Shown here one piece after another: positions 26,478-33,294 of a stretch of DNA of 64,000 bases. Below the pieces are notes generated by a model that worked only from the letters and a program-made list of their open reading frames with translations, was not told the DNA's origin and did no database searches. Every line of letters starts with the position of its first letter. Positions within the stretch are counted from its first letter, which is position 1. This DNA comes from Viridibacterium sp047600765. GTDB taxonomy: Bacteria > Pseudomonadota > Gammaproteobacteria > Burkholderiales > Rhodocyclaceae. The stretch covers positions 868,001 through 932,000 of the forward strand of contig JASGKF010000002.1 of assembly GCA_047600765.1 (NCBI GenBank), in the 5' to 3' direction. The position numbers and the translations under genes were made by a program.

Positions 26478-26491
26478 TTGACGAGGGTCAA
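26478..26491 (-). promoter_or_regulatory. FNR/DNR-type box upstream of nirK
   Basis: TTGAC-N4-GTCAA is a perfect dyad (TTGACGAGGGTCAA on the plus strand), the CRP/FNR-family site used by Dnr/NNR regulators to turn on nir genes under oxygen limitation and NO. It lies immediately upstream of the NsrR-type operator. The regulator gene itself is not in the window. Confidence 0.75.
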
Positions 26492-26517
26492 GGAGGGTGT
26501 CTGGGTGGGAGACGACC

Positions 26518-26958
26518 CTAGCGCACTACCTGTATCTGCAAAATGTTTTGCAGCGGCTTCGGCTTCTCGATGAGGTCAGCGAGGGTGTATTCGTCCAGCG
26601 CTGCGTAGAGGCCCGCGAACGAACGCGCCAGCACGCCGGCGAGCTTGCAGTTGGGCGTGATGCGGCAGGTGTCGTGGTCGGAGAAACATTCCACGATGGG
26701 CGTATCGCCCTCGGCTTCGCGGATCACGCGTCCCAGGCGGATGTCTTCAGGCGGCACGGCGAGGCGGATGCCGCCGCCCTTGCCGCGCAGCGATTCGACG
26801 AGGCCGCTCTTGGCGAGGTGGTGCACCACCTTCATGAGATGGTTCTCGGAAATCTCGTAGGCCTCGGCGATTGCCTGGATGGTGGCGAGGCGGTCCGGAT
26901 CGAGCGCCAGGTACATCAGCACGCGCAGGCTGTAGTCGGTGAAAGTGGTGAGTTTCAT
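26518..26958 (-). CDS. nsrR: Rrf2-family NO-sensing repressor NsrR
   Basis: A 146-residue winged-helix protein of the Rrf2 family. The recognition region (ISENHLMKVVHHLAKSGLV ... GKGGGIRL) matches NsrR, and three cysteines, C91, C98 and C104, are placed to hold a 4Fe-4S or 2Fe-2S cluster that nitric oxide destroys. It would repress NO-detoxification and denitrification genes in the absence of NO. Its gene stands between nirK and the MIP18/DUF2249 operon, both with matching operators. Half-sites of the same type (AAGATGTGCA) directly precede its own start, so autoregulation is possible. Confidence 0.9.
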   Translation of the reverse strand: MKLTTFTDYSLRVLMYLALDPDRLATIQAIAEAYEISENHLMKVVHHLAKSGLVESLRGKGGGIRLAVPPEDIRLGRVIREAEGDTPIVECFSDHDTCRITPNCKLAGVLARSFAGLYAALDEYTLADLIEKPKPLQNILQIQVVR

Positions 26959-27010
26959 AAGATGTGCAAAAAATATTGCTTTTGTCGAAGAGGGGGCTTA
27001 GAGTGAAATT

Positions 27011-27033
27011 AAGATGTATCTGAAATGTAGCTT
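27011..27033 (+). promoter_or_regulatory. Candidate NsrR site before the MIP18 gene
   Basis: AAGATGTA-N7-TGTAGCTT keeps the 8-7-8 geometry of the nirK and norB sites. The left half is strong but the right half matches at only five of eight positions. It ends six bases before the ATG at 27040, between the divergent nsrR and MIP18 genes. Confidence 0.4.
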
Positions 27034-27039
27034 ATAGCC

Positions 27040-27363
27040 ATGAATACGCAAAGTAGCGAAACCGATTTCCTGATTGCCAGCTGTCGCGAGTCCCTGCGCC
27101 AGGTCATCGACCCCGAGGTCGGCATGAACATCGTCGATCTGGGCCTGGTGTATCGCCTTGAGCTCGCCGCCGGCACGCTGCAGGCCGATATCACCATGAC
27201 CTCGCCCGCCTGCCCGATGGGCGAGCAGATCATGGCTGAAGCCGAAGAGGCCCTGCTGGCCGCGCTACCGCCTTCCGTGCCCGTGCAACTGGAGCTGGTC
27301 TGGAACCCGCCCTGGTCGCAGGAGCGCATGAGCGATATCGCCAAGCTGCATTTCGGTTGGTAG
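27040..27363 (+). CDS. MIP18/DUF59 family iron-sulfur assembly-type protein
   Basis: A 107-residue DUF59 domain protein with the signatures DPEVGMNIVDLGLVYRL and MTSPACPMGEQI, including the conserved Cys. Relatives (SufT, PaaD, MIP18) take part in iron-sulfur cluster maturation or hydroxylase assembly. Located at the head of a rightward run of NO-related genes and behind a possible NsrR site, it may help rebuild clusters damaged by nitric oxide; that is inference from position. Confidence 0.88.
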   Translation: MNTQSSETDFLIASCRESLRQVIDPEVGMNIVDLGLVYRLELAAGTLQADITMTSPACPMGEQIMAEAEEALLAALPPSVPVQLELVWNPPWSQERMSDIAKLHFGW

Positions 27364-27385
27364 GCAACGATGCGCACCTATCCAT

Positions 27386-27517
27386 CGTCATTCCCGCGAA
27401 CGCGGGAATCCACAGGCTCGCCGCAGGCGAGATCGCCAGTCCTCCTCAAGGGGGTATTGCAAAACCGCCTTTGCATGCGCAAAGGCCTTGTGGATTCCCG
27501 CGTTCGCGGGAATGACG
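27386..27517. repeat. REP/BIME-like inverted-repeat element, copy 1
   Basis: Two 28-base arms, an exact inverted repeat, each itself a palindrome around TTCCCGCGAACGCGGGAA and starting CGTCATTCCCGC, bound a 76-base centre. The arms belong to the widely dispersed TTCCCGC-type REP sequences. It lies in the 197-base gap between the MIP18 and DUF2249 genes. A second copy with one different base pair per arm is at 33201-33283. Confidence 0.85.
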
Positions 27518-27560
27518 GCCAAATCGTTTTTCCCGGATTTCCAACTGAAGGAGCCACGCA

Positions 27561-27857
27561 ATGAGCCATACAGCAGTCACCCTCGACGTCCGCGCCATCG
27601 AACCGCGCTTCCGCCACCCGCTGATCTTCGGCATCTTCGACGCGTTGCCGCCGGGGCAAGGCCTGTTGCTCACCAATGACCACGACCCCAAGCCGCTGTA
27701 CTACCAGTTCCAGGCCGAGTCGCAGGGTGCCTTCAGCTGGGACTACATCGAGCAGGGGCCGGCGCAGTGGAAAGTGCGAATCGGTAAAGAAGCGGGCAAG
27801 ACCGGCGCAGCGGTGGGCGCCGATAGCTGCTGCGGTGGTGGTTGTAGTGGTGGCTGA
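27561..27857 (+). CDS. DUF2249 family protein
   Basis: A 98-residue protein with the DUF2249 pattern: LDVRAIEPRFRHPLIFGIFDALPPGQGLLLTNDHDPKPLYYQ. The tail adds a cysteine-rich motif (SCCGGGC), possibly metal-binding. DUF2249 proteins are found with NO-responsive and denitrification genes; their role is unknown. The gene follows the REP element and ends six bases before the ATG of the membrane protein gene. A second DUF2249 gene lies at 29437. Confidence 0.85.
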   Translation: MSHTAVTLDVRAIEPRFRHPLIFGIFDALPPGQGLLLTNDHDPKPLYYQFQAESQGAFSWDYIEQGPAQWKVRIGKEAGKTGAAVGADSCCGGGCSGG

Positions 27858-27863
27858 TTGAGC

Positions 27864-29021
27864 ATGCGCGCCACCCACCTGCGCCTCTTGCTGGTTCTGC
27901 CTGCTGTTGCCGCGCTCGTCGCCGGCGTGCTGTCGGGTCTCGCACGCCTCGGCGTGGCGGTGCCGGGCTTTGCCGTGCAGCTTGCGGGCCAGCACGGCGC
28001 GCTGATGGTGGGTGGCTTCTTCGGCACCCTCATCGGGCTGGAGCGTGCCGTTGCGCTGGGGCGGGCATGGCCCTACGCCGCGCCAGCCATGTCGGGCCTG
28101 GCGACGCTGTGCCTGCTGGCCGGCTTGCCGGGGCCCGCGCCCTTGCTGATGTGCCTTGCCGCGCTGTGCATGTTCGCCGCCTGCGCCAGCGTGTGGCTGC
28201 GGCAACGCGTCGCACATCACCTTGCGCTGATGCTCGCCGCACTCGCCTGGCTGCTCGGCAACCTTGTGTGGGCGCTGCAGGGCCATGTGCTGGCGGCCGT
28301 GGCGCTGTGGGCGGCCTTCCTGATCCTCACCATCGCGGGCGAGCGGCTGGAGCTGTCGCGCTTCGTGCCGACACCGCTGTGGGCTCGCCGCGTGTTCGGC
28401 GGCATCGTTGCCGTGTTGCTGCTGGGCGCCGCCGACAGCGTGTTCGCTGCATGGGGCTTGCAGCTATTTGCTGCCGCCTTGCTGGCGCTTGCGCTGTGGT
28501 TACTGAGGTACGACATCGCTCGCCGCACGGTGCGTGTGGCCGGGCTCACGCGTTACATGGCGCTGTGCCTGCTGTCTGGCTATGTGTGGTTGGGTATCGC
28601 TGCCGTGCTGGGTCTGCTCGGTGCCATGGCGCCCGGCCATGCGCTGCGCGATGCGGCCCTGCACGCCTTGCTGCTGGGCTTCGTGCTCGCCATGGTCTTC
28701 GGCCACGCACCGGTCATCCTGCCCGCGCTCACGCGCATGGGCTTCCGCTGGCATCGCGGCTTCTACGTGCCGTTGCTGGCCCTGCATGCCACGCTGGGGG
28801 CACGAGTGCTTGCTGGCCTCATCGCAGATTTCTCGCTGCGCCAGCATGCCGCACTGGGCAATGCGCTGGTGATTGCGCTGTTCTTCGCGCTGGTGTTACT
28901 GGCGGTTGTGACGGGGAGCCGTAGGGCGGGCTCGGTGAGCCCACGCGTCGAGTCGCGGAATGGCCCGCGTGGGCACACCGTGCCCACCCTACGCGAGGAG
29001 CACTCCTGTGAAGCGATGTGA
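27864..29021 (+). CDS. Multi-pass membrane protein of the NO/denitrification cluster (NnrS-like position)
   Basis: A 385-residue protein with about ten to twelve hydrophobic segments. I do not recognise it with certainty: it sits where NnrS-type proteins are found, and has in-membrane His residues in AGQHGALMVGGFFGTLIGLERA and VFGHAPVILPALTR, which could bind heme or copper. The last part of the frame (after about residue 352) is encoded by an inverted-repeat element (28921-28992), so the natural C-terminus was probably shorter. An ATG at 27864 is preferred to the TTG at 27858, directly after the DUF2249 stop. It overlaps the hemerythrin gene by 14 bases. Confidence 0.7.
   Translation: MRATHLRLLLVLPAVAALVAGVLSGLARLGVAVPGFAVQLAGQHGALMVGGFFGTLIGLERAVALGRAWPYAAPAMSGLATLCLLAGLPGPAPLLMCLAALCMFAACASVWLRQRVAHHLALMLAALAWLLGNLVWALQGHVLAAVALWAAFLILTIAGERLELSRFVPTPLWARRVFGGIVAVLLLGAADSVFAAWGLQLFAAALLALALWLLRYDIARRTVRVAGLTRYMALCLLSGYVWLGIAAVLGLLGAMAPGHALRDAALHALLLGFVLAMVFGHAPVILPALTRMGFRWHRGFYVPLLALHATLGARVLAGLIADFSLRQHAALGNALVIALFFALVLLAVVTGSRRAGSVSPRVESRNGPRGHTVPTLREEHSCEAM
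28921..28992. repeat. Inverted-repeat element inserted at the 3' end of the membrane protein gene
   Basis: Arm 28921-28947 starts GTAGGGCGGGCTCGGTGAGC and arm 28966-28992 is its near complement ending CACCCTAC, with four mismatches, around an 18-base centre. This family of GTAGGGTGGGCACG repeats is common in betaproteobacterial genomes. It supplies about the last 33 codons of the upstream reading frame and stands just before the hemerythrin ribosome binding site. Confidence 0.75.
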
Positions 29022-29427
29022 GAGCCTGCTGCAACTCTCGCGCGAGCATCACGGTGCGCTGGTGCTGGCCAAGCGCATCGAACGTTGCCCGCCTGATCAC
29101 GCCGCCCGACTCGCGCTGTGCTCCGAAGTCAGCGCACGCTTCGTGGCCGAACTCGCGCCGCACTTCGACGAAGAAGAGCAACGGGTGCTGCCCTTAATGC
29201 GCGAAGCTTTCCCCGAGGCTGTGCAACGCACGCTCGACGATCACCGCATCCTGCGCACCCTCATCGTGCGCATCGCCGAGCAGGACGACAGCGCGCTCGC
29301 CGAGTTCGCCCAGCGCCTCGCGCAGCACGTGCGCTTCGAGGAGCGCGAACTGTTTCCGCTCTACGAATCCCTTCTGCCTGCGCCAGACGGCGGCGCAGCA
29401 GCCCTTTCCATGCGCATCATTTCCTGA
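29008..29427 (+). CDS. Hemerythrin HHE-domain protein
   Basis: A 139-residue four-helix protein with the diiron ligand pattern: SREHHGALVLAKRI, APHFDEEEQRVLP, DDHRILRTLI and HVRFEERELFPLYE. HHE proteins bind a non-heme diiron centre and take part in oxygen or NO handling; YtfE-like members repair iron-sulfur clusters after NO stress. The GTG at 29008 is preceded by GAGGAG seven bases away and gives the shortest family-consistent N-terminus. Next to two DUF2249 genes in the NO-responsive run. Confidence 0.87.
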   Translation: MKRCESLLQLSREHHGALVLAKRIERCPPDHAARLALCSEVSARFVAELAPHFDEEEQRVLPLMREAFPEAVQRTLDDHRILRTLIVRIAEQDDSALAEFAQRLAQHVRFEERELFPLYESLLPAPDGGAAALSMRIIS

Positions 29428-29436
29428 GGATCAAAC

Positions 29437-29700
29437 ATGAGCTCCTGTGCCCACCACCACGTTACCCCCGACGCCATTTACGGTTTCGACGCGCGCGGCG
29501 TCGCCAAACGCTTCCGCCACGCCGCGATCTTCGGCGCGATTGATTCGCTCACGCCGGGCGAGACCATGCGCTTCGTCAACGACCACGACCCCTTGCCCCT
29601 GCTGCAGCAACTGCAGGCACGCTACGGCGAGGCGCTGGCGATGGCTTATGTGCAGCGTGAGCCGGGCGCGATCGTGATTGATTTCGTGCGACTCCACTGA
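29437..29700 (+). CDS. DUF2249 family protein (second copy)
   Basis: An 87-residue DUF2249 protein with a different N-terminus (MSSCAHHHVTPDAIYGFDARGVAKRFRH) rich in His and Cys, and the shared FGAIDSLTPGETMRFVNDHDPLPLLQQ pattern. It lies ten bases after the hemerythrin gene, so the two are probably co-translated. Divergent from the first copy at 27561, but the same fold is expected. Role unknown. Confidence 0.85.
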   Translation: MSSCAHHHVTPDAIYGFDARGVAKRFRHAAIFGAIDSLTPGETMRFVNDHDPLPLLQQLQARYGEALAMAYVQREPGAIVIDFVRLH

Positions 29701-29714
29701 GTCGTGGAGCGCCC

Positions 29715-30017
29715 ATGCCAGAGCGCATGAAGGCATTTCAATGCATAGGCTGCGGCAAGCTCGACGGGCCACAGAACTGTGTCGGCGTTTGCCAGGATCG
29801 TCGTGTCGAACTGGTCTATGCGGCGGAGTACGACGCGCTGCAGAAGCAGCTCGATGAGGCGAATGCCGTGATCGAAAAGCTTGCCGCGCAGATGCGCGAG
29901 ATCGTCAGCACCACGCCGCGCAATGCGGCGTGGGAGCGGAACTATCGCGCTTTGCAGGAGAGAGCGCGGGTGGCGTTGGCGGTGAGCGGCGTGAGGGTGG
30001 GGAAGTCTGACGCTTGA
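29715..30017 (+). CDS. Small protein with a four-Cys motif and coiled coil
   Basis: A 100-residue protein. An N-terminal CIGCGK ... CVGVC pattern could hold zinc or iron, then a coiled-coil segment (about residues 40-85: EYDALQKQLDEANAVIEKLAAQMREIV) follows. I do not recognise a family. Its place 14 bases after the second DUF2249 gene suggests it is the last member of this NO-associated operon, but nothing in the sequence shows the function. Confidence 0.65.
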   Translation: MPERMKAFQCIGCGKLDGPQNCVGVCQDRRVELVYAAEYDALQKQLDEANAVIEKLAAQMREIVSTTPRNAAWERNYRALQERARVALAVSGVRVGKSDA

Positions 30018-30299
30018 GTTGGGGGGGCTGTTGCGCTGTTTGGTCGGCCACTCGGCCAAAACGGACGGTCAGGACGCAACTTGTGTGTGGTCGCTTCCGG
30101 CCAGGAGCAGCCGCCCGCAATGGTCAGGCAAGCGTCGGCTGTTGGCGCGAGCAGACTTCGATGCTGCGATCGCTCGGCAACTAGGTTTAACGAGCACTGT
30201 TGACCCGAACCGAGCCGATCATGCTGGGCACTGGGCAGACCTTCGCAACCGTCGTCTTGCCGTTGTGCCTAGGCCCGCTTTCGCTTCCTTTGTCACGGC
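30018..30299. other. Intergenic DNA left of the ATPase insert
   Basis: No gene, tRNA or insertion sequence is seen here. The composition drops toward that of the ATPase gene. The convergent genes on either side (the four-Cys protein and the ATPase) leave 282 bases without a clear terminator. Confidence 0.5.
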
Positions 30300-32465
30300 T
30301 CAAGCGAGCGCTTGGACTTCCTGAAAGAGCTTGCGCAAGTGCTGGTCGGACATGTCGAGGATCGGCTCGTACATGAACGAATTCAAGTGAATGTTCTCTG
30401 GCGTCATGAGCGCGACGCGCTGCAGTACCCCTATCGACGCGGTGTCGCCTGAGAACTGCGCCTGAAAGCGCTTCAACAGTATGGCCGTCTGGTTCGCTTT
30501 GATGCCAGCAACGAAGGCGGAGTCGGCAATTTTGCCCACCATGAACCGCTCTGCCGCCAGGCGCGTCGCTATGGCGAGAACGACCTTGTTGGCGAAGTTG
30601 ATGCCTTCCGGCGCCTTTAGACACTTCGCCGCTTCGTCGGCAATCAAGTTAACCACAGGCTTGTTGCCATCTGGGGAACTGTCTTTCGCGCCGAAGAGAC
30701 CGTTGTAGATTGCGTCTAGGCTCGCGACCGTGATGCTCTGTGAGTCGCCCTTCCAATGCAGCAGTGAGGTCAGCTTCACGAATTCTGAGTCGGTCTCGCC
30801 GCGCGTGTACTCGATCAGGTTTCGGATGAACGAGATCGACGCGATCTTCTTCATGGGGTCCTTGAAGAATGCGCCCTTCCAGTCCTTCGTGAAAACGTTC
30901 TTGATGCCAGCCGCCGGCTCCAGCGCCACACCTGCGCTGGTCTTCGAGGTCATCAGGCAGTTGCTGTAGCCAACGAAGCGGCTTTCGACCGTGCGGTAGA
31001 AGTCAAAGTTGTGCGTCAGTAAAATCTGCTGGAAATGTGGACTCTCCGAAATGTCCATCAGGTACTGAATGATTGCGTACTTGTTCTTGTAGTCAAACGA
31101 GTCTGCGATGTCGTCCACGATGATCAGCGTGTCCTGAGCGGCCTTTTTTCGTGCCTCGATCTCGAACAGGATGTTCAGTACATAGAGGGCCTTCTTCTCT
31201 CCTGTGCTGAGGGCCTGCAGCAGCGAGGCGCGGTCAACCGGGGCTTGCTCGATGCCGTCGTTGAAGATGAAGTCGAGGCTCAGCATCTCCTGCTGGCCCA
31301 GGATCACGTCCACACGATTTGATGCTTCCAGCTTAAATGGCACGAAGAAGCGCGCGTTGAAGATGTCGATCACATCTTCCCACTGGGTCCGCTCCTTCTT
31401 CGCCTGCTCTTCGATTTCCTTGCGCCGCTTCTCAGCGGCTTGGTATTGGTCCAGCAAGGATACGTAGAGATCGAAGCGAGCATCGATGTAGGCCTTCCAC
31501 ACTTCTTGTCGGAAGTCAGCCATGTTGGCAAACTTGGCCAGCAGCTCCTCATGGTTCAGAAGGTAGGCCTCAAAGTCGCGCACGGTAACGTTCTTCTGGA
31601 TTAACTTCTCGATTTCGGCGAACTTCTTGCGCAGATCCTTATCGTTCGAGATCGCCTCCTTCTCTTTGGCGATCAGGTCCTCCAGCTCCTTCTGCGTTGT
31701 GATCTCGGTCTTCTCTCCCGCGTTGAGGTTGACAGAGTGCTTTGCGGCAAAGAACCCGTTGTCGGCAAGCTGCTTGGCAATCTGGGCGGCGTTGTAGTAA
31801 TTGAAGACGCCTTTCTTGAAGTAGGTCGAGGCGGCTAGCAGCTCGTTGTACTTCTTGATGAAGCCGTCGATAGCGGTCTTGAAGTCCTTGGTTTCAAGGA
31901 AGCTTTGTACCTTCTCATCGAAGATCACGTCGTAGGGTACGTCCTTCAACGGAGCGTCAGGCCGATTCGCCACCTCATCCTTGATGCGGTTGAGGGCGAT
32001 GTAGAACTTGTTGTCATTGGCCGTAAAGGCTAGGGAAAACTCCTTCTCGATATCGCGTTTGGAGCCGGACTGCTCCCGCAGGGCTTTCAGCAACGCAGCC
32101 TTTGCCGCGTCAATCGTGGCATGCAGTTCCTCGTACTCCTTGCGAAGAGCGGGGTTCACCAGCAACGTCGACGTCTTTGCCGTGTGCCCCATCGCCTCTT
32201 CGTAGGGACGGACTACGAGCACGCTGTCTTTTGATAGCTCAGCGCCGGTCTCGTCCTTGACGTTACGTGTGCAGACGCGCGTTGGAAAGATGCGGTCCTT
32301 GGAAGGCGCGCCGCCGGCGATGTCCTGGAACGTCTGCGCCAGCGAGGTCTTCATCGAGCCATTCGGTGCGTAGATGGCGATGGCGCGGGTATTGGAGAAG
32401 TCAAGCGTCGCTGTCAGCCTGCGGATGCCGTAGCAGTGTTCGAGATCAATAGTTAGGGTTTTCAA
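30300..32465 (-). CDS. SMC/ABC-like AAA ATPase, candidate defence protein
   Basis: A 721-residue protein. P-loop APNGSMKTS (residues 33-41) resembles GPNGSGKT of SMC/RecF-like ATPases but has Met where the family has an invariant Gly. A long coiled-coil region (about 100-400) follows, then the signature ALSTGEKKALYVLNILFEIE, Walker B TLIIVDDIADSFD (two Asp in place of Asp-Glu) and an H-loop LLTHNFDFYRT. The last 220 residues are unassigned. Fused PrrC/RloC-type and other anti-phage ATPases have such a layout; function is not shown. It has a TTG start at 32465 with AGGAG upstream. GC is about 52% in a sampled 60-base line against 68% in a sampled line of the neighbouring operon, suggesting transfer. 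It stands alone. Confidence 0.7.
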   Translation of the reverse strand: MKTLTIDLEHCYGIRRLTATLDFSNTRAIAIYAPNGSMKTSLAQTFQDIAGGAPSKDRIFPTRVCTRNVKDETGAELSKDSVLVVRPYEEAMGHTAKTSTLLVNPALRKEYEELHATIDAAKAALLKALREQSGSKRDIEKEFSLAFTANDNKFYIALNRIKDEVANRPDAPLKDVPYDVIFDEKVQSFLETKDFKTAIDGFIKKYNELLAASTYFKKGVFNYYNAAQIAKQLADNGFFAAKHSVNLNAGEKTEITTQKELEDLIAKEKEAISNDKDLRKKFAEIEKLIQKNVTVRDFEAYLLNHEELLAKFANMADFRQEVWKAYIDARFDLYVSLLDQYQAAEKRRKEIEEQAKKERTQWEDVIDIFNARFFVPFKLEASNRVDVILGQQEMLSLDFIFNDGIEQAPVDRASLLQALSTGEKKALYVLNILFEIEARKKAAQDTLIIVDDIADSFDYKNKYAIIQYLMDISESPHFQQILLTHNFDFYRTVESRFVGYSNCLMTSKTSAGVALEPAAGIKNVFTKDWKGAFFKDPMKKIASISFIRNLIEYTRGETDSEFVKLTSLLHWKGDSQSITVASLDAIYNGLFGAKDSSPDGNKPVVNLIADEAAKCLKAPEGINFANKVVLAIATRLAAERFMVGKIADSAFVAGIKANQTAILLKRFQAQFSGDTASIGVLQRVALMTPENIHLNSFMYEPILDMSDQHLRKLFQEVQALA

Positions 32466-32735
32466 GGTGCGTTGCTCCTGCTTGGTCCGGGGCGATCTTC
32501 ATATGATCGCGCATCCTTCAGCCGATGAATCGCGGCGCCTACATGCCGCCTGTTGTTTTGCCCGTGCGAGCGCCGCCTGCCTAGCCTCGATCAGTCCTTC
32601 TCGCCAGCGTTCCAAGTGTCCGCTTTCGCTGCTGAGCGGTCATTCGCAAAACGCAGTTACGTCGTCTGCTTCGGCCGAACTGAAGTCCTCAATCAGTTTG
32701 CAGGATTAATAGTCAAAGGTTTTCTGTGCTTCGCT
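32466..32735. other. Intergenic DNA right of the ATPase insert
   Basis: No convincing gene is present. The first 30 bases hold the AGGAG ribosome binding site of the ATPase on the minus strand. The rest has mixed composition with no transposon ends, tRNA or att-like direct repeat that I can support. Confidence 0.5.
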
Positions 32736-33122
32736 TCAAGGTGACATCCCCCAACTCGCCGACTTGGTAAGCGCCACCCCCACGATATAAGCCACGCTCA
32801 GCAGCGCCGCCGCAAAGGCGGGCGCGCGGCGTGATTCGGGCGTGTTCTTGCCCAGCGCGATCTTTCCGAAAGCAATGTAGGCCAGCAGGGCGATGAACTT
32901 GGCGGTGAGCCAGTTTGCGGTGAAGGGGTATTGCTGGATCTGCACGGTCATCCAGATGGCGGAGCCGAGCAGTACGGTGTCGATGAGGTGCGGGGCGATG
33001 CGCAGGGCTTTCCATTGGCGCCAGTCGATGTGGCGCAGGGTGAGGGTGCCACGCAGGAGGAACAGGCTGATGCTGAGGACGACGCAGCTGATGTGCAGGT
33101 GTTTGAGGGCGAGGTAGCTCAC
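32736..33122 (-). CDS. SirB family membrane protein
   Basis: A 128-residue small membrane protein with four hydrophobic segments and the SirB pattern YLALKHLHISCVVLSISLFLLRG ... IAPHLIDTVLLGSAIWM ... LTAKFIALLAYIAFG. SirB2 was named for up-regulation of invasion genes, but the protein's activity is unknown. It lies downstream of norB on the same strand, with a REP element between them. A GTG at 33122 is used because a CGGAG lies seven bases before it and the family N-terminus starts there. Confidence 0.8.
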   Translation of the reverse strand: MSYLALKHLHISCVVLSISLFLLRGTLTLRHIDWRQWKALRIAPHLIDTVLLGSAIWMTVQIQQYPFTANWLTAKFIALLAYIAFGKIALGKNTPESRRAPAFAAALLSVAYIVGVALTKSASWGMSP

Positions 33123-33200
33123 GGCGACTCCGGGTGTGGGGTGGCGTGACGATAGCAGGGTGGCGTGCTTGCCCGTACGAGTGTGGGCTGTACTTCGAAG

Positions 33201-33283
33201 CGTCATTCCCGCGAAGGCGGGAATCCAGTGACTTTTGCTGCGGGTGGTAACGTCGCTGGATTCCCGCCTTCGCGGGAATGACG
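33201..33283. repeat. REP/BIME-like inverted-repeat element, copy 2
   Basis: Exact 28-base inverted arms (33201-33228 and 33256-33283), each with the CGTCATTCCCGCGAA core and starting like copy 1 at 27386, around a 27-base centre. It ends 12 bases after the norB stop, so it may also stop norB transcription. Confidence 0.85.
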
Positions 33284-33294
33284 GGGTGGGAGGC

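Noticed and set aside
30016..32757. A 10-base inverted match GAGTTGGGGG / CCCCCAACTC flanking the ATPase region as insertion ends
   Set aside because: It falls within the 3' ends of the flanking genes, is G-rich and short, and no target duplication or transposase accompanies it.
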